64,000 nucleotides of DNA from contig CAJUKG010000004.1 in assembly GCA_910586925.1 (NCBI GenBank), positions 124,001-188,000 of the forward strand, in the 5' to 3' direction. This document shows positions 45,099 through 54,108 of the stretch, piece by piece. Numbering within the stretch: position 1 is the first letter of the stretch; each line of letters opens with the position of its first letter. The position numbers and the translations under genes are program-made. A model generated the notes under the pieces. The model worked only from the letters and a program-made list of their open reading frames with translations. It was not told the DNA's origin and did not search any database. This DNA comes from an uncultured Christensenellaceae bacterium (lineage in GTDB: Bacteria > Bacillota > Clostridia > Christensenellales > Pumilibacteraceae).

Positions 45099-45944
45099 CT
45101 ATTCGGAGAAGAAAGCGACGGCTATCGCGCCGGGACCGACGTGAGTGCCGATAGTGCTGCCTATGGGGTACACGGGAAGCGCGTCAGTCTTGCCCTTCCA
45201 CAGCGGCGCACTGTCCTCGATATACTTGTTCAGTATAGTCGCGTCAAGCCCCGAATATCCGAGCGCGAACGGCATGCCGAAGTCTATGCCGCCGCACTTC
45301 GACACGAGCTGAACGAGCAGATTGTTCCCGCGCTTACTGCCCATAGCCTTGCCGACGAGCTTCACTTCGCCGTCCATTATCGAAACGACCGGCTTGATCG
45401 AGAGTATTCCGCCCGCGAACGCCGCCGCCGCGGAGATCCGTCCGCCGAGCTTGAGGTAGTGCAAAGTATCGAGCAGCGCGAGAAGCTGGATTTTTCCCTT
45501 CTTCCCGTCGAGCTTCGCGGCTATCTCACGCGCGGAAAGTCCCGACGCCGCGAGCCGCACGGCGTACTGAATAAGCACCCGCTCGCCTATGCACGCGTTA
45601 AGACTGTCCACGGCGTATACCCTGCCCGCGAACTTACTCGCCGCCGTCGCGGCACAGTCGTACGTGCCCGACAGTTTGGACGAAATGGTGATGACGACAA
45701 GCTCGTCCGCCGTTTCGAGCAGTTCGCCGAACTTTTCTTCCCAGCAAAACTCGCTTATCTGACTCGTTTGCGGCAGCTCGTCGCTCTCGATGAGCCGCTC
45801 GAAAAATCCCTCGTGCGTCAGATCCACGCCGTCCGAAAACTCCTCGCTCCCGAACCGCACCCGCATCGGCACAAGCTCGACGCCGAGCGCGTCCGCCTCC
45901 GCCTTCGCAATATCCGCCGCCGAATCTATAACTATTTTAACCAT
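45099..45944 (-). CDS. DegV-family fatty-acid-binding protein
   Basis: Protein of 281 aa that binds a fatty acid and presents it to a fatty-acid kinase (FakB role). The N-terminal IVIDSAADI, the SKLSGTYDCAATAA loop and HYLKLGGRISAAAAF are family marks, and the C-terminal IGSTIGTHVGPGAIAVAF is the conserved end. It stands alone and is divergent from a small membrane-protein gene; no kinase (FakA) is nearby. AGGAGAGGGT precedes the start. The ligand is inferred from the family. Confidence 0.92.
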   Translation of the reverse strand: MVKIVIDSAADIAKAEADALGVELVPMRVRFGSEEFSDGVDLTHEGFFERLIESDELPQTSQISEFCWEEKFGELLETADELVVITISSKLSGTYDCAATAASKFAGRVYAVDSLNACIGERVLIQYAVRLAASGLSAREIAAKLDGKKGKIQLLALLDTLHYLKLGGRISAAAAFAGGILSIKPVVSIMDGEVKLVGKAMGSKRGNNLLVQLVSKCGGIDFGMPFALGYSGLDATILNKYIEDSAPLWKGKTDALPVYPIGSTIGTHVGPGAIAVAFFSE

Positions 45945-45996
45945 GACCCTCTCCTTTTGCGCCCGTCCGCGACAGTATGCCGCGCGGCGCGATAGC

Positions 45997-46014
45997 TTGT
46001 TGATTTATCAACAA
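45997..46014. promoter_or_regulatory. Palindrome in the degV leader
   Basis: TTGTTGAT-TT-ATCAACAA, a perfect 8-bp inverted repeat, lies between the degV start (45944) and a minus-strand TTGACA near 46043. It could be an operator or a leader hairpin. Confidence 0.45.
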
Positions 46015-46065
46015 TATTATACTATATTATTTGCTCGGGTTTGTCAACCGATTATAATAATTATG

Positions 46066-46094
46066 TTGACTATTTTCGTGCCGTGGGCTATAAT
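46066..46094 (+). promoter_or_regulatory. Promoter for a leaderless transcript
   Basis: TTGACT (46066-46071), 17-bp spacer and TATAAT (46089-46094). The ATG of the next gene begins 7 nt after the -10, at the expected transcription start, and no ribosome site is present. Confidence 0.65.
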
Positions 46095-46100
46095 TGTAAT

Positions 46101-46664
46101 ATGAAACGGGAAGTTATCGTAAGAAGAAGCAAAACACTGCTTAAGATGAACATAGCGAAAATCGCCGTCGGCGGAGTGCTGACGGTGCCGCTGATAGTGA
46201 TCGCGGTATATCTGTTTTGCGGCGTGAACGTCGGTTGGTACGGTTGGCTCGCCGTCGTGTCGATACCCGCGATCGTCGCGTTCATCAACGGCATCAAGGG
46301 CGTTTACCATCATCGCAAAATGCCCGAAACCCCGCTCGCGTACGAGGACGGCGTATTCACAGTGCTCGGCAAAGAGATCCCCGCGAAAGAAGTGGCGAAC
46401 ATAATTCTCGCGCAGGAAAGCCGCAACGTCGGACAGGTCACCGTCGTGACGTCCGACGGCAAGAACATGATAATATACAACGTGCCAGACTATAAACGCG
46501 TCGCGGCGCGACTCATCGACATACTCGCCGACAACGAAGTCGAACCGTTCAAAACGGCGCGCGACAACTTCGTCAAAGAACAGGAACAAGCGGAGACGGA
46601 AGCGAAAGCGCAAGCGGAAACTCAAGCCGAACCCGAAAAGAAAAAACCGAAAAAGAAACGTTAA
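46101..46664 (+). CDS. Small membrane protein, probably leaderless mRNA
   Basis: Protein of 187 aa. Two membrane helices (IAVGGVLTVPLIVIAVYLF and WLAVVSIPAIVAFINGI) lie near residues 20-75. A soluble domain follows with beta-rich character (YEDGVFTVLGKEIPAKEVAN, VTVVTSDGKNMIIYNVPDY), resembling a PH-like or bPH-type domain. The C terminus is a Glu/Ala/Lys-rich tail (EQEQAETEAKAQ) ending in a run of basic residues. The ATG at 46101 sits where transcription should start. The family is unknown. Confidence 0.65.
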   Translation: MKREVIVRRSKTLLKMNIAKIAVGGVLTVPLIVIAVYLFCGVNVGWYGWLAVVSIPAIVAFINGIKGVYHHRKMPETPLAYEDGVFTVLGKEIPAKEVANIILAQESRNVGQVTVVTSDGKNMIIYNVPDYKRVAARLIDILADNEVEPFKTARDNFVKEQEQAETEAKAQAETQAEPEKKKPKKKR

Positions 46665-46695
46665 CGAAAGATTGGAGCCGAGAAGCTCCGATTTT

Positions 46696-48594
46696 CTATT
46701 CTCTGTTTATAACTTCGATACTCGTCATGCGCATAATGCCGCGAAGCGGGAGCACGCACCCGACAAGACCTATCGCCGCAACGGCGCAAAACAGCAGCGG
46801 CAACGAGAAATAATACGCGCCGAAAAACGCTATCCCGAAAACCGCGTTCATGCACTCGCATGCCGCGACCGTGATTATACTCGACAGAATAAATACTATC
46901 CCGCTTATAACCGCCGCTTCGCAAAAGAACACTTTGAACAGCCCCGCCGTGTTCGCGCCGTTCGCCTTGAGTATGCCGAGCGACCTGTATCTGTCCGTAA
47001 AACTCTGCAACAGGAAATTCAACAGCAACAGCGTTGCAAAAACACCGAACACCGCCGCGAGCACGCCAGACCACGTCCCTATCCTTTTTATCTGTTCGGT
47101 GTACTTTTCGGCGTTCTGCACCGTGGCGTTGTATACGCGAAATCTGTCGTTGCTTCTCAAATACGCCGTAACGGCGCGCGTGTTTTTTATTACGACCAAA
47201 TCGCACTCGCCCAACTCGCTCACAAACATGAGATTGTGCACCGAGCACTCGAGGGTTATCGAGTACAGTTCCGCAAGCCCGCCGAGTTCGGTCGTATTCT
47301 TCAACCCGTCGAACGGCACGGCGTCAAACCGAGTATCTATAATGCCGACTACCGTATAATCGCGATCGCCGACCGTCAAAACTTTTCCGACAATGCTTTC
47401 GGGTTCGCTTTCGCCGAAAATCACACGCCCGATTATATCGGCGGAAAATGCAGTTATACAAAGCTCGTCGCCGCGCGTCGGCAACCGCCCCAATATCGTA
47501 AACCGATTGACCGCGGCTTTCTGTTCGGTCATTACCGCAAAGCTATGCGGCAATATACTGTCGTACACGCTCGGCGCGGGGTTATTCGCCGCAATGCCGT
47601 CCGTCCGCACGACCCCGAAAGTATTTTCTTCCCCGAACACGTCCGCCGCCCCGACGATATCTATAGGCTCGGGCGCATTGTATCCGTACACGGCACTGTA
47701 TTCCGCACCGTCCGCGATCATGGCGTTGTATAAAATATTCTCGTACGAATTGAGCGACGCCGACACCGCAACCCCCAATAGAGTAAACGCCATTACCGAA
47801 AGCAACAACGTAAACACAAGCCGTATCGGATGCGCGCGGAAAGTCGAACTGCCCATCTTGAACGCCGTTTTCAAAGGCAGTTTCGGTTTCTTGAATTCCG
47901 CTTGCTTTTGTTCGACCGCACTATACTCGCCGTCGCCGTCGCTTATTACTTTGCCGTCCGACAGCTCGATTATCCTATCCCCGTATTTCTCGGCAAATTC
48001 TTTATCATGCGATACGATTATTACGAGCCTGTCTTTGGATATATTCTTTAACAGCTTCATTACCATCTCGCCCGTATCGCTATCCAGCGCGCCCGTCGGC
48101 TCGTCCGCAAACACTATTTTCGGGTCTTTAACTATCGCCCGCGCTATCGCAACGCGCTGTTTTTGCCCGCCCGACAGTTCGGTGATTTTCCGATTGCCGT
48201 ACCCCTCGAGTTCCACGAGTTTTAACGCATTTTCCACTGCCGATTTATTGTCTTTGTTTCCTTGCAATTCCAAAGACAGCCCGACGTTTTCTTTTACGTC
48301 GAGTTCGGGTATTAGGTTGTATTCCTGAAACACAAATCCGCAATGCGAATTTCTGTATCCGTCGCGCTCCGCTCGCGAACACGTTACTATGTTCTTTCCG
48401 CCGACTTCTATTACGCTCCCTTCGTCCGCACTGTCAAGCCCGCTCAATAAATTAAGAAGCGTCGTTTTGCCGCTTCCCGACTTCCCCAATATAAACACCG
48501 TTCCGTTTTCGGGCAATTCCATATTCACGTCGTTTAACGCCCTCACTTCTCCGCTTTTGAGCCTATAGGTCTTGCTTAAGTTGGATATTCTCAT
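46696..48594 (-). CDS. ABC transporter, fused ATPase and FtsX-type permease (second of pair)
   Basis: Protein of 632 aa. Residues 1-215 are the ATPase: Walker A ILGKSGSGKTTLLNLL, signature ELSGGQKQRVAIARA, Walker B IVFADEPTGALDSD, H-loop IIVSHDKEFA. A short linker leads to an FtsX/MacB-like permease with one helix near 255-280, an extracellular domain, and three helices near the C terminus (ending in GIMRMTSIEVINRE). Such fused MacB-like transporters often export peptides or lipids or give resistance to antimicrobial peptides. Its start lies inside the 3' end of the preceding gene (32-bp overlap). The ATPase DNA is identical to that of the preceding gene. Confidence 0.9.
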   Translation of the reverse strand: MRISNLSKTYRLKSGEVRALNDVNMELPENGTVFILGKSGSGKTTLLNLLSGLDSADEGSVIEVGGKNIVTCSRAERDGYRNSHCGFVFQEYNLIPELDVKENVGLSLELQGNKDNKSAVENALKLVELEGYGNRKITELSGGQKQRVAIARAIVKDPKIVFADEPTGALDSDTGEMVMKLLKNISKDRLVIIVSHDKEFAEKYGDRIIELSDGKVISDGDGEYSAVEQKQAEFKKPKLPLKTAFKMGSSTFRAHPIRLVFTLLLSVMAFTLLGVAVSASLNSYENILYNAMIADGAEYSAVYGYNAPEPIDIVGAADVFGEENTFGVVRTDGIAANNPAPSVYDSILPHSFAVMTEQKAAVNRFTILGRLPTRGDELCITAFSADIIGRVIFGESEPESIVGKVLTVGDRDYTVVGIIDTRFDAVPFDGLKNTTELGGLAELYSITLECSVHNLMFVSELGECDLVVIKNTRAVTAYLRSNDRFRVYNATVQNAEKYTEQIKRIGTWSGVLAAVFGVFATLLLLNFLLQSFTDRYRSLGILKANGANTAGLFKVFFCEAAVISGIVFILSSIITVAACECMNAVFGIAFFGAYYFSLPLLFCAVAAIGLVGCVLPLRGIMRMTSIEVINRE

Positions 48595-48605
48595 TTAATT
48601 GCCCT
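47954..48605. repeat. 652-bp perfect duplication, copy 1
   Basis: This stretch is identical, base for base as far as I can read, to 50037-50688 (offset 2083). It contains the ATPase-coding part of each ABC gene and the AATTGCCCT just before the start codon. Flanking permease DNA is clearly different, so this is a recent duplication or gene conversion limited to the ATPase. Confidence 0.9.
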
Positions 48606-50677
48606 CTATTTATGAGCGATATAGTCGTAGCCTTTTTTACATTAACAAAAGCGATAATCAAGCTCCCAATTCCCGCGACGGCAACTGTCGCCAGTAACAA
48701 CAGCACGGTGAACGGATTGAACGACAACACGGAAAACCCGGCATACGACTCTCTCATTACAACACCGTTTATAATAAGCGTAACTACCGCGCACAGCATC
48801 ATTGCTATAATATACACGACAAGGCAAATGACGCCGACACAACAACCGTAAATTGCGAAAATGTTTTTATAGTCCGCGCCCATGGCGGACAGTATTCCTA
48901 TCTGCTTCATTTGACTGCGAATTGAAACAACTATAAAGCGTATTAACAGAGCAAACGAGATAACGAAAAATATAATGCCCAAATACAGGAACAACGACTT
49001 GTATATAACCAAATTCGCCGCAGCGCCGTAATATCCCAAGCTCGTAGCATACAAAAAAACATATCGCGTATTATTTTCCTCATTGTCCAAAACAAAATCC
49101 GCAAGTGCTTCAAAATTGTTTGTAATGGGGACTGTAAATAAGCCGTATGCGTCGTTGAGATCGTCGCTGATATAAATTTTATCGTGCGGGTGATATTCGA
49201 TTTCGGCGTGCATTTCATAACACCTCTTATCGCAACCGGTATTTACGACGCCGACAACCGTCTTAAATTTTCCTGCAATTATCGCCCCGAAATTTCCGTT
49301 TTCGTTGACAGTCGGTTGTTCGACATATATTTTTTTGCCTATAATATCTTCCGCACACTTGATGTTTACGACTGCTCCGTCATCTATCAAGCCGCCCCAA
49401 ATAAACGAGTTAAGCATATTATCGTTAATGGCTACTTCGGACTTGTTTTGCGGCAGACGTCCGATTACCGAAAAGCCGAACTCCTCACACGCGGCTTCGT
49501 CGATATTGCAAAAACCGCTCGTAGAAGGCGCATAATAATCTTTCAAGTCCACGGTTTCCTCGTAAATTTGCTTATACGGCATGCCAAACAAATTATTAAA
49601 TTCGAATGCGCGAACGTTGAATATTTTGCATATCGAGTGACCGTAAATGCGCTGTAATATTTCCGCGTCCGATTTGGTCAGCGGCATCGTATACCAGTCT
49701 CTCGTATCCGCGCCGAAAAACCTGTCGAGCGAATTGTCGACAAGACCGGACTGCTTAACTTCCTCTTTCGCGATAACCGCATATTGCATTTCGCTGTCTC
49801 GCACTGCTTTCAAATAATTCGAACGCATATCGGCTGTGACCATATTAAATGACGCACCGAAAAACGCAAAAGCAATCACCGAAAGCAAAACCGAAATTAG
49901 GCAACGTATCGGGTGCAAACGAAAAGTCGAGCTTCCTATCCTAAACGCCGTTTTGAGCGGCAGCTTCGGCTTTTTGAAGTCTTTCTGCTGTTGCTCGCTT
50001 TCCGTATGCTCGCCGTCGCTGTCGCTTACTACTTTTCCGTCCGACAGCTCGATTATCCTATCCCCGTATTTCTCGGCAAATTCTTTATCATGCGATACGA
50101 TTATTACGAGCCTGTCTTTGGATATATTCTTTAACAGCTTCATTACCATCTCGCCCGTATCGCTATCCAGCGCGCCCGTCGGCTCGTCCGCAAACACTAT
50201 TTTCGGGTCTTTAACTATCGCCCGCGCTATCGCAACGCGCTGTTTTTGCCCGCCCGACAGTTCGGTGATTTTCCGATTGCCGTACCCCTCGAGTTCCACG
50301 AGTTTTAACGCATTTTCCACTGCCGATTTATTGTCTTTGTTTCCTTGCAATTCCAAAGACAGCCCGACGTTTTCTTTTACGTCGAGTTCGGGTATTAGGT
50401 TGTATTCCTGAAACACAAATCCGCAATGCGAATTTCTGTATCCGTCGCGCTCCGCTCGCGAACACGTTACTATGTTCTTTCCGCCGACTTCTATTACGCT
50501 CCCTTCGTCCGCACTGTCAAGCCCGCTCAATAAATTAAGAAGCGTCGTTTTGCCGCTTCCCGACTTCCCCAATATAAACACCGTTCCGTTTTCGGGCAAT
50601 TCCATATTCACGTCGTTTAACGCCCTCACTTCTCCGCTTTTGAGCCTATAGGTCTTGCTTAAGTTGGATATTCTCAT
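48563..50677 (-). CDS. ABC transporter, fused ATPase and FtsX-type permease (first of pair)
   Basis: Protein of 704 aa with the same ATPase (residues 1-215) as the downstream gene but a different permease. A helix near 260 is followed by a large extracellular domain (about 290-530) and three helices (LFLYLGIIFFVISFALLIRF, CVGVICLVVYIIAMMLCAV, VLLLLATVAVAGIGSLIIAF). The C-terminal dozen residues after INRG (QLNENIQLKQDL) are read out of the start region of the downstream ATPase copy, so the original end seems to have been replaced by the duplication. It has a perfect promoter at 50697-50725 and is the first gene of the pair. Confidence 0.9.
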   Translation of the reverse strand: MRISNLSKTYRLKSGEVRALNDVNMELPENGTVFILGKSGSGKTTLLNLLSGLDSADEGSVIEVGGKNIVTCSRAERDGYRNSHCGFVFQEYNLIPELDVKENVGLSLELQGNKDNKSAVENALKLVELEGYGNRKITELSGGQKQRVAIARAIVKDPKIVFADEPTGALDSDTGEMVMKLLKNISKDRLVIIVSHDKEFAEKYGDRIIELSDGKVVSDSDGEHTESEQQQKDFKKPKLPLKTAFRIGSSTFRLHPIRCLISVLLSVIAFAFFGASFNMVTADMRSNYLKAVRDSEMQYAVIAKEEVKQSGLVDNSLDRFFGADTRDWYTMPLTKSDAEILQRIYGHSICKIFNVRAFEFNNLFGMPYKQIYEETVDLKDYYAPSTSGFCNIDEAACEEFGFSVIGRLPQNKSEVAINDNMLNSFIWGGLIDDGAVVNIKCAEDIIGKKIYVEQPTVNENGNFGAIIAGKFKTVVGVVNTGCDKRCYEMHAEIEYHPHDKIYISDDLNDAYGLFTVPITNNFEALADFVLDNEENNTRYVFLYATSLGYYGAAANLVIYKSLFLYLGIIFFVISFALLIRFIVVSIRSQMKQIGILSAMGADYKNIFAIYGCCVGVICLVVYIIAMMLCAVVTLIINGVVMRESYAGFSVLSFNPFTVLLLLATVAVAGIGSLIIAFVNVKKATTISLINRGQLNENIQLKQDL

Positions 50678-50688
50678 TTAATTGCCCT
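50037..50688. repeat. 652-bp perfect duplication, copy 2
   Basis: Second copy of the block at 47954-48605. Its outer edge (50688) falls within a few bases of the expected transcription start of the operon. Confidence 0.9.
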
Positions 50689-50696
50689 TTCTTTAC

Positions 50697-50725
50697 ATTA
50701 TATCACACACGTCGGTATATGTCAA
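50697..50725 (-). promoter_or_regulatory. Promoter of the ABC pair
   Basis: Perfect TTGACA (50725-50720), 17-bp spacer and TATAAT (50702-50697). The leader is only about 13 nt. Confidence 0.8.
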
Positions 50726-50807
50726 TACACGCGCAATAATATTAAAAGACAATCGGTTATGGCAAAACGCGATACGAAACATATCGTACCGCGTTTATTG
50801 CTTTCTA

Positions 50808-52085
50808 TTATTCCGCCACTCTCTCTTTGCCGAGAGTGTTCTCATACACGTCGTAAATGAAAGTCGCTTTCGCGTTCTCGGTGCCGACTGCCGAGTATGT
50901 CGCTTTGATTTCTTCTTCCGTCGCGGTGTAAAGATTGACGGCAGGCATGTCGAGTTCGTACACGCCCCAATTCTTGAGCCTGCGTCGGGTCTTGTAATAG
51001 TAAGCGTTCGTTTTGTACGTCCAAGACGAATACGACCAACCGAGCTTATCGAAATACTTAAGCGTCGCATACCAATCGCGCGGGTGCTTGAAAGCATTCC
51101 ACTCGCCTATGTATACGGGTGCTTTATTGCCCGCGAGATTGTGCAAGGCATTATAGAATCGTAAACACGTTATTTGCTTGACCGGCATGAGATTGTAGAT
51201 ATGATACTCGAGGCATACGTTGTGCCAATCGTACCGCTTGATTTTGCCGCCGTTTGTCGGGAAAGAAAAACATTCGATAAGTATTAAATGATTACCGTCG
51301 ACCTCGCGCACCGCTTTATACAGCCTGTCGTAAAAATCGAAGTTGAGCTTTCCGCCGAACCTGTGCGCTTTGCGCCGCGGCTCGTTGAGGAGATCGTATG
51401 CGGCGACCGTTTTGTCGTCGCGGTACCGCGTCGCCACGTCGCGCCAAATCTTACACGTCAGTTCGGCATTGTGCGGATTGCCGTACAGATCGAACTGCGA
51501 ATCGTCGCCCGAGTGAATGTCCATGTTCTGCGAGCCGGGTGCGCCGTGCAGGTCGAGTATCGCGTACAAGCCGTACTTGCGGCACATCTCGACGGCGAAA
51601 TCGAGGTACTTGAACGGCTCGGCGCGGTACTTTTCGTCGGGAGTCATAAGCGTCAACCAGCTGAAAACCACGCGCACGGAATTGAACCCGAGCGCGGCTA
51701 TACGCGCAAAATCGTCCTCGCGAATATAGTTGTCGATATAAATGCTCTCGAGCGCGTCCGCCGCATCGGGCGCAATATTCGGGTTGGCGCGAAGTGCCGA
51801 CATGCCACGCTTTTGAGTGTACAGCCCCGTGTCGAACCCCTCGCACGAACTTACCGCCATCCAAAATTCCTGCAGCAGCCAATTCCCGAAGTTTATGCCG
51901 CGAAACCGAAAAAGCCTGCCCTCGCCGTCGTAAAGATTAACGCCACGCGCCGAAATAAACCCCGTCGGATCATCTATTCTTTCTGGAGCCTTCGCGCTCT
52001 GTTTATGTCCCGCAAGCGACAGATACGCTATGACGAGAATTATAACCGCCGCCGCGATCGGCGTATAAATATAAACCCACAACAT
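50808..52085 (-). CDS. Membrane-anchored GH5-family glycosidase
   Basis: Endo- or exo-acting beta-glycosidase of 425 aa. An N-terminal membrane helix (YIYTPIAAAVIILVIAYLSL) anchors it outside the cell. The catalytic barrel starts at RGINFGNWLLQEFW; the acid/base is in YDLLNEPRR and the nucleophile in VYIGEWNAF, the pair of glutamates of family 5. Other marks are GFNSVRVVFSW and LDLHGAPGSQN. ACGGAGGAAA supports the start at 52085. It follows the repeat lipoprotein, a small membrane protein and a GH3 on the same strand but has its own promoter. The substrate could be a beta-glucan; not readable. Confidence 0.9.
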   Translation of the reverse strand: MLWVYIYTPIAAAVIILVIAYLSLAGHKQSAKAPERIDDPTGFISARGVNLYDGEGRLFRFRGINFGNWLLQEFWMAVSSCEGFDTGLYTQKRGMSALRANPNIAPDAADALESIYIDNYIREDDFARIAALGFNSVRVVFSWLTLMTPDEKYRAEPFKYLDFAVEMCRKYGLYAILDLHGAPGSQNMDIHSGDDSQFDLYGNPHNAELTCKIWRDVATRYRDDKTVAAYDLLNEPRRKAHRFGGKLNFDFYDRLYKAVREVDGNHLILIECFSFPTNGGKIKRYDWHNVCLEYHIYNLMPVKQITCLRFYNALHNLAGNKAPVYIGEWNAFKHPRDWYATLKYFDKLGWSYSSWTYKTNAYYYKTRRRLKNWGVYELDMPAVNLYTATEEEIKATYSAVGTENAKATFIYDVYENTLGKERVAE

Positions 52086-52179
52086 TCCATTTCCTCCGTA
52101 ACGACGGCACGCACCGAAAATACGCACCGAAAATTCGCCGCGCGACGCCCGCTCTTGAAATCTCTCCTACATTGCATAC

Positions 52180-52208
52180 ATTATAACACAAACATACTTC
52201 GAAAGCAA
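52180..52208 (-). promoter_or_regulatory. Promoter of the GH5 gene
   Basis: TTGCTT (52208-52203), 17-bp spacer and TATAAT (52185-52180). Confidence 0.6.
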
Positions 52209-52229
52209 GCTTTTGAAATGATGCAATCG

Positions 52230-52261
52230 AAAACCCGCCCGCCGACAGACGAGTGGGTTTT
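52230..52261 (-). terminator. Terminator-like hairpin downstream of the repeat lipoprotein
   Basis: AAAACCC (52230-52236) pairs with GGGTTTT (52255-52261) around an 18-nt loop with internal pairing; on the minus strand the 3' arm ends in TTTT. Confidence 0.5.
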
Positions 52262-52292
52262 GTGTATTACGGTATGAATGACGTTGCGGATA

Positions 52293-53696
52293 TTACTGCA
52301 AATCTTTGAGTTCGCTCGAGGGCATTGTGAACGTCAAAGTCTTTTCGCCCGCCTGACCGAGCGTGCCCGTCCAGGTCATCGTCACGCCGCTCTGTCCGAG
52401 CGCGTAAGCGAATTCGCCGCTCGACACGTTCGTAAACTCGACCTTGGGCGTGGGCGATGTTTTAAGCTCCCAATTACCCGTCACATTGAACGCTTCGTTA
52501 CCCATCGAGTTTGTTATTACGAAAGACCCGTCGCTTTTCATCGTCAAGGTGAACGTTACTTCAACGCCGAGATTGAGTTTCGTCGTCAAAACCTTTTTGT
52601 CGGTGACGGGATCGGGTTTCGTCGCGCCCTGCAAGTCTTTGAGTTCGCTCGATGGCATTGTGAACGTCAAAGTCTTTTCGCCCGCCTGACCGAGCGCACC
52701 CGTCCAAGTCATCGTCACGCCGCTCTGTCCGAGCGCGTAAGCGAATTCGCCGCTCGACACGTTCGTAAACTCGACCTTGGGCGTGGGCGACGTCTTGAGC
52801 TCCCAATTCCCCGTCACATTGAACGCTTCGTTACCCATCGAGTTTGTTATTACAAAGGAACAGTCACTGCTAAACGCGAGTGTAAACGTTACTTCCACAC
52901 CGAGATTGAGTTTCGTCGTAAGCTCTTTCATCGTCTTGACGGTCGGGTCGATCGGTTCTTCCGGTTCTTCGGGTTTCTCACTCGGTGCTGGCACCGTTAT
53001 CGAAACGCCGATATGCTGTTCGAAGTCTTTAACGGTTTGGTAAACGACCGCGCCGCTACCGCCTACCATAAGATTTCGCACGAACTGCCCGCCCTCCGCG
53101 AAGCCGAGCGCGACGTTGAGTCCGAAGTCCGCAAACGCGCCGTTTTCGTACGTGAGATTATACGAATAAGAAATTCCGTAAACCGTTCCGCCCATCGACG
53201 TATTCAGGTGACATACGGTAGCCATATAAATGCTGTCTTCCATATTTGCCCAATAGCCGTAGTAGATAGTCGCATAGTTTTCGTCGGTTTTATACTGTCT
53301 GATTTGCGCGAAACCGTCGTCGTAGAGATTGACGAGAATATCGTACTCGCGACCGCTCAAATCGACGTCTTCTTTGACAAACTGATACGCAATCGTCTTT
53401 GTCGAAACGTCCTCTTTCGCGTACTGTATATTCGTGTACTCCTGCCACTCGGCAAAAGCTTTTGTCGGGGTTTTATAGGAAAACTCCTCGTCGCTGCCGC
53501 CGCCCGTCGGCATATCGTTATCGCAAACATCGCACTTGCCGTTGCCGTCCGTGTCGACGTGGTTATGCGCTTCGCCGCCCGGCTTGCCGAAATGGAACGT
53601 GTAATCGGCACCGTTGAAATAGCAACCCGTGAGGAGCGCGGACGCCGCGAGCATGAATACGGACGCCGCAACCGCCGCGAATTTACTCTTCTTCAT
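52293..53696 (-). CDS. Repeat-containing lipoprotein
   Basis: Lipoprotein of 467 aa. The lipobox is ALLTGC (Cys 25). A short metal-binding-like segment (HVDTDGNGKCDVCDNDMP) carries an acidic DxDxNG-type loop and CxxC, as seen in many Clostridia surface proteins. The middle domain (about 70-235) has no known family. A proline/glutamate linker (PSEKPEEPEEPIDP) leads to two nearly identical repeats of about 100 aa (KLNLGVEVTFTL to PSSELKDL), probably beta sandwiches. The start lies inside the end of the small membrane-protein gene (14-bp overlap, AGGAGG upstream). It may bind glycan or partner enzymes. Confidence 0.75.
   Translation of the reverse strand: MKKSKFAAVAASVFMLAASALLTGCYFNGADYTFHFGKPGGEAHNHVDTDGNGKCDVCDNDMPTGGGSDEEFSYKTPTKAFAEWQEYTNIQYAKEDVSTKTIAYQFVKEDVDLSGREYDILVNLYDDGFAQIRQYKTDENYATIYYGYWANMEDSIYMATVCHLNTSMGGTVYGISYSYNLTYENGAFADFGLNVALGFAEGGQFVRNLMVGGSGAVVYQTVKDFEQHIGVSITVPAPSEKPEEPEEPIDPTVKTMKELTTKLNLGVEVTFTLAFSSDCSFVITNSMGNEAFNVTGNWELKTSPTPKVEFTNVSSGEFAYALGQSGVTMTWTGALGQAGEKTLTFTMPSSELKDLQGATKPDPVTDKKVLTTKLNLGVEVTFTLTMKSDGSFVITNSMGNEAFNVTGNWELKTSPTPKVEFTNVSSGEFAYALGQSGVTMTWTGTLGQAGEKTLTFTMPSSELKDLQ
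52296..52925. repeat. Tandem 111-codon intragenic repeat
   Basis: Two units of about 297 bp (52296-52592 and 52629-52925), 333 bp apart and nearly identical in DNA, encode the C-terminal repeats of the lipoprotein. The low divergence suggests recent duplication or conversion. Confidence 0.85.
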
Positions 53697-54108
53697 TTTG
53701 AACCTCCTTCGCCCTAAAAGGGCTGCTGTCGTTCTTACCGCAAACCGCGAGCACGCTTCCCGCTACCGCACCCAATACGAACAAGAGCGCGAGTATCAAG
53801 AACAGCGAAAGTCCGGTACCCATTACGTCGCCGCTGAAAAAGAACGCGAGATAGCTTATTCTGCCGCCGAGTATGACGCAGAACGACACGACGGACAGTA
53901 TGAACGATACAATCGAGAATGCCTTAAAGTAGTCGATAAAAATACAGGCTGTATTCGCCGCGAGTGCGAAGAAAAGCAAGAGTATTATGCCGCCTATGTT
54001 CTCTCCCGATTCGGGAGAATACGCGTCCATCAAAAGCACGCACGACATTGCTATCAGAATGCACTCCGCCGCGACAATGGACGAAACAGATCTCAATTTA
54101 TTCTTCAT
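53683..54108 (-). CDS. Small four-helix membrane protein
   Basis: Protein of 141 aa with about four membrane helices (SIVAAECILIAMSCVLL, IGGIILLLFFALAANTACIF, FSIVSFILSVVSFCVILGG, LFLILALLFVLGAVAGSVLA) and a short acidic tail. No family is recognised. It overlaps the GH3 gene before it (11 bp) and the lipoprotein gene after it (14 bp), so all three are translated as a unit. It may help place the cell-surface enzymes. Confidence 0.75.
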   Translation of the reverse strand: MKNKLRSVSSIVAAECILIAMSCVLLMDAYSPESGENIGGIILLLFFALAANTACIFIDYFKAFSIVSFILSVVSFCVILGGRISYLAFFFSGDVMGTGLSLFLILALLFVLGAVAGSVLAVCGKNDSSPFRAKEVQNEEE

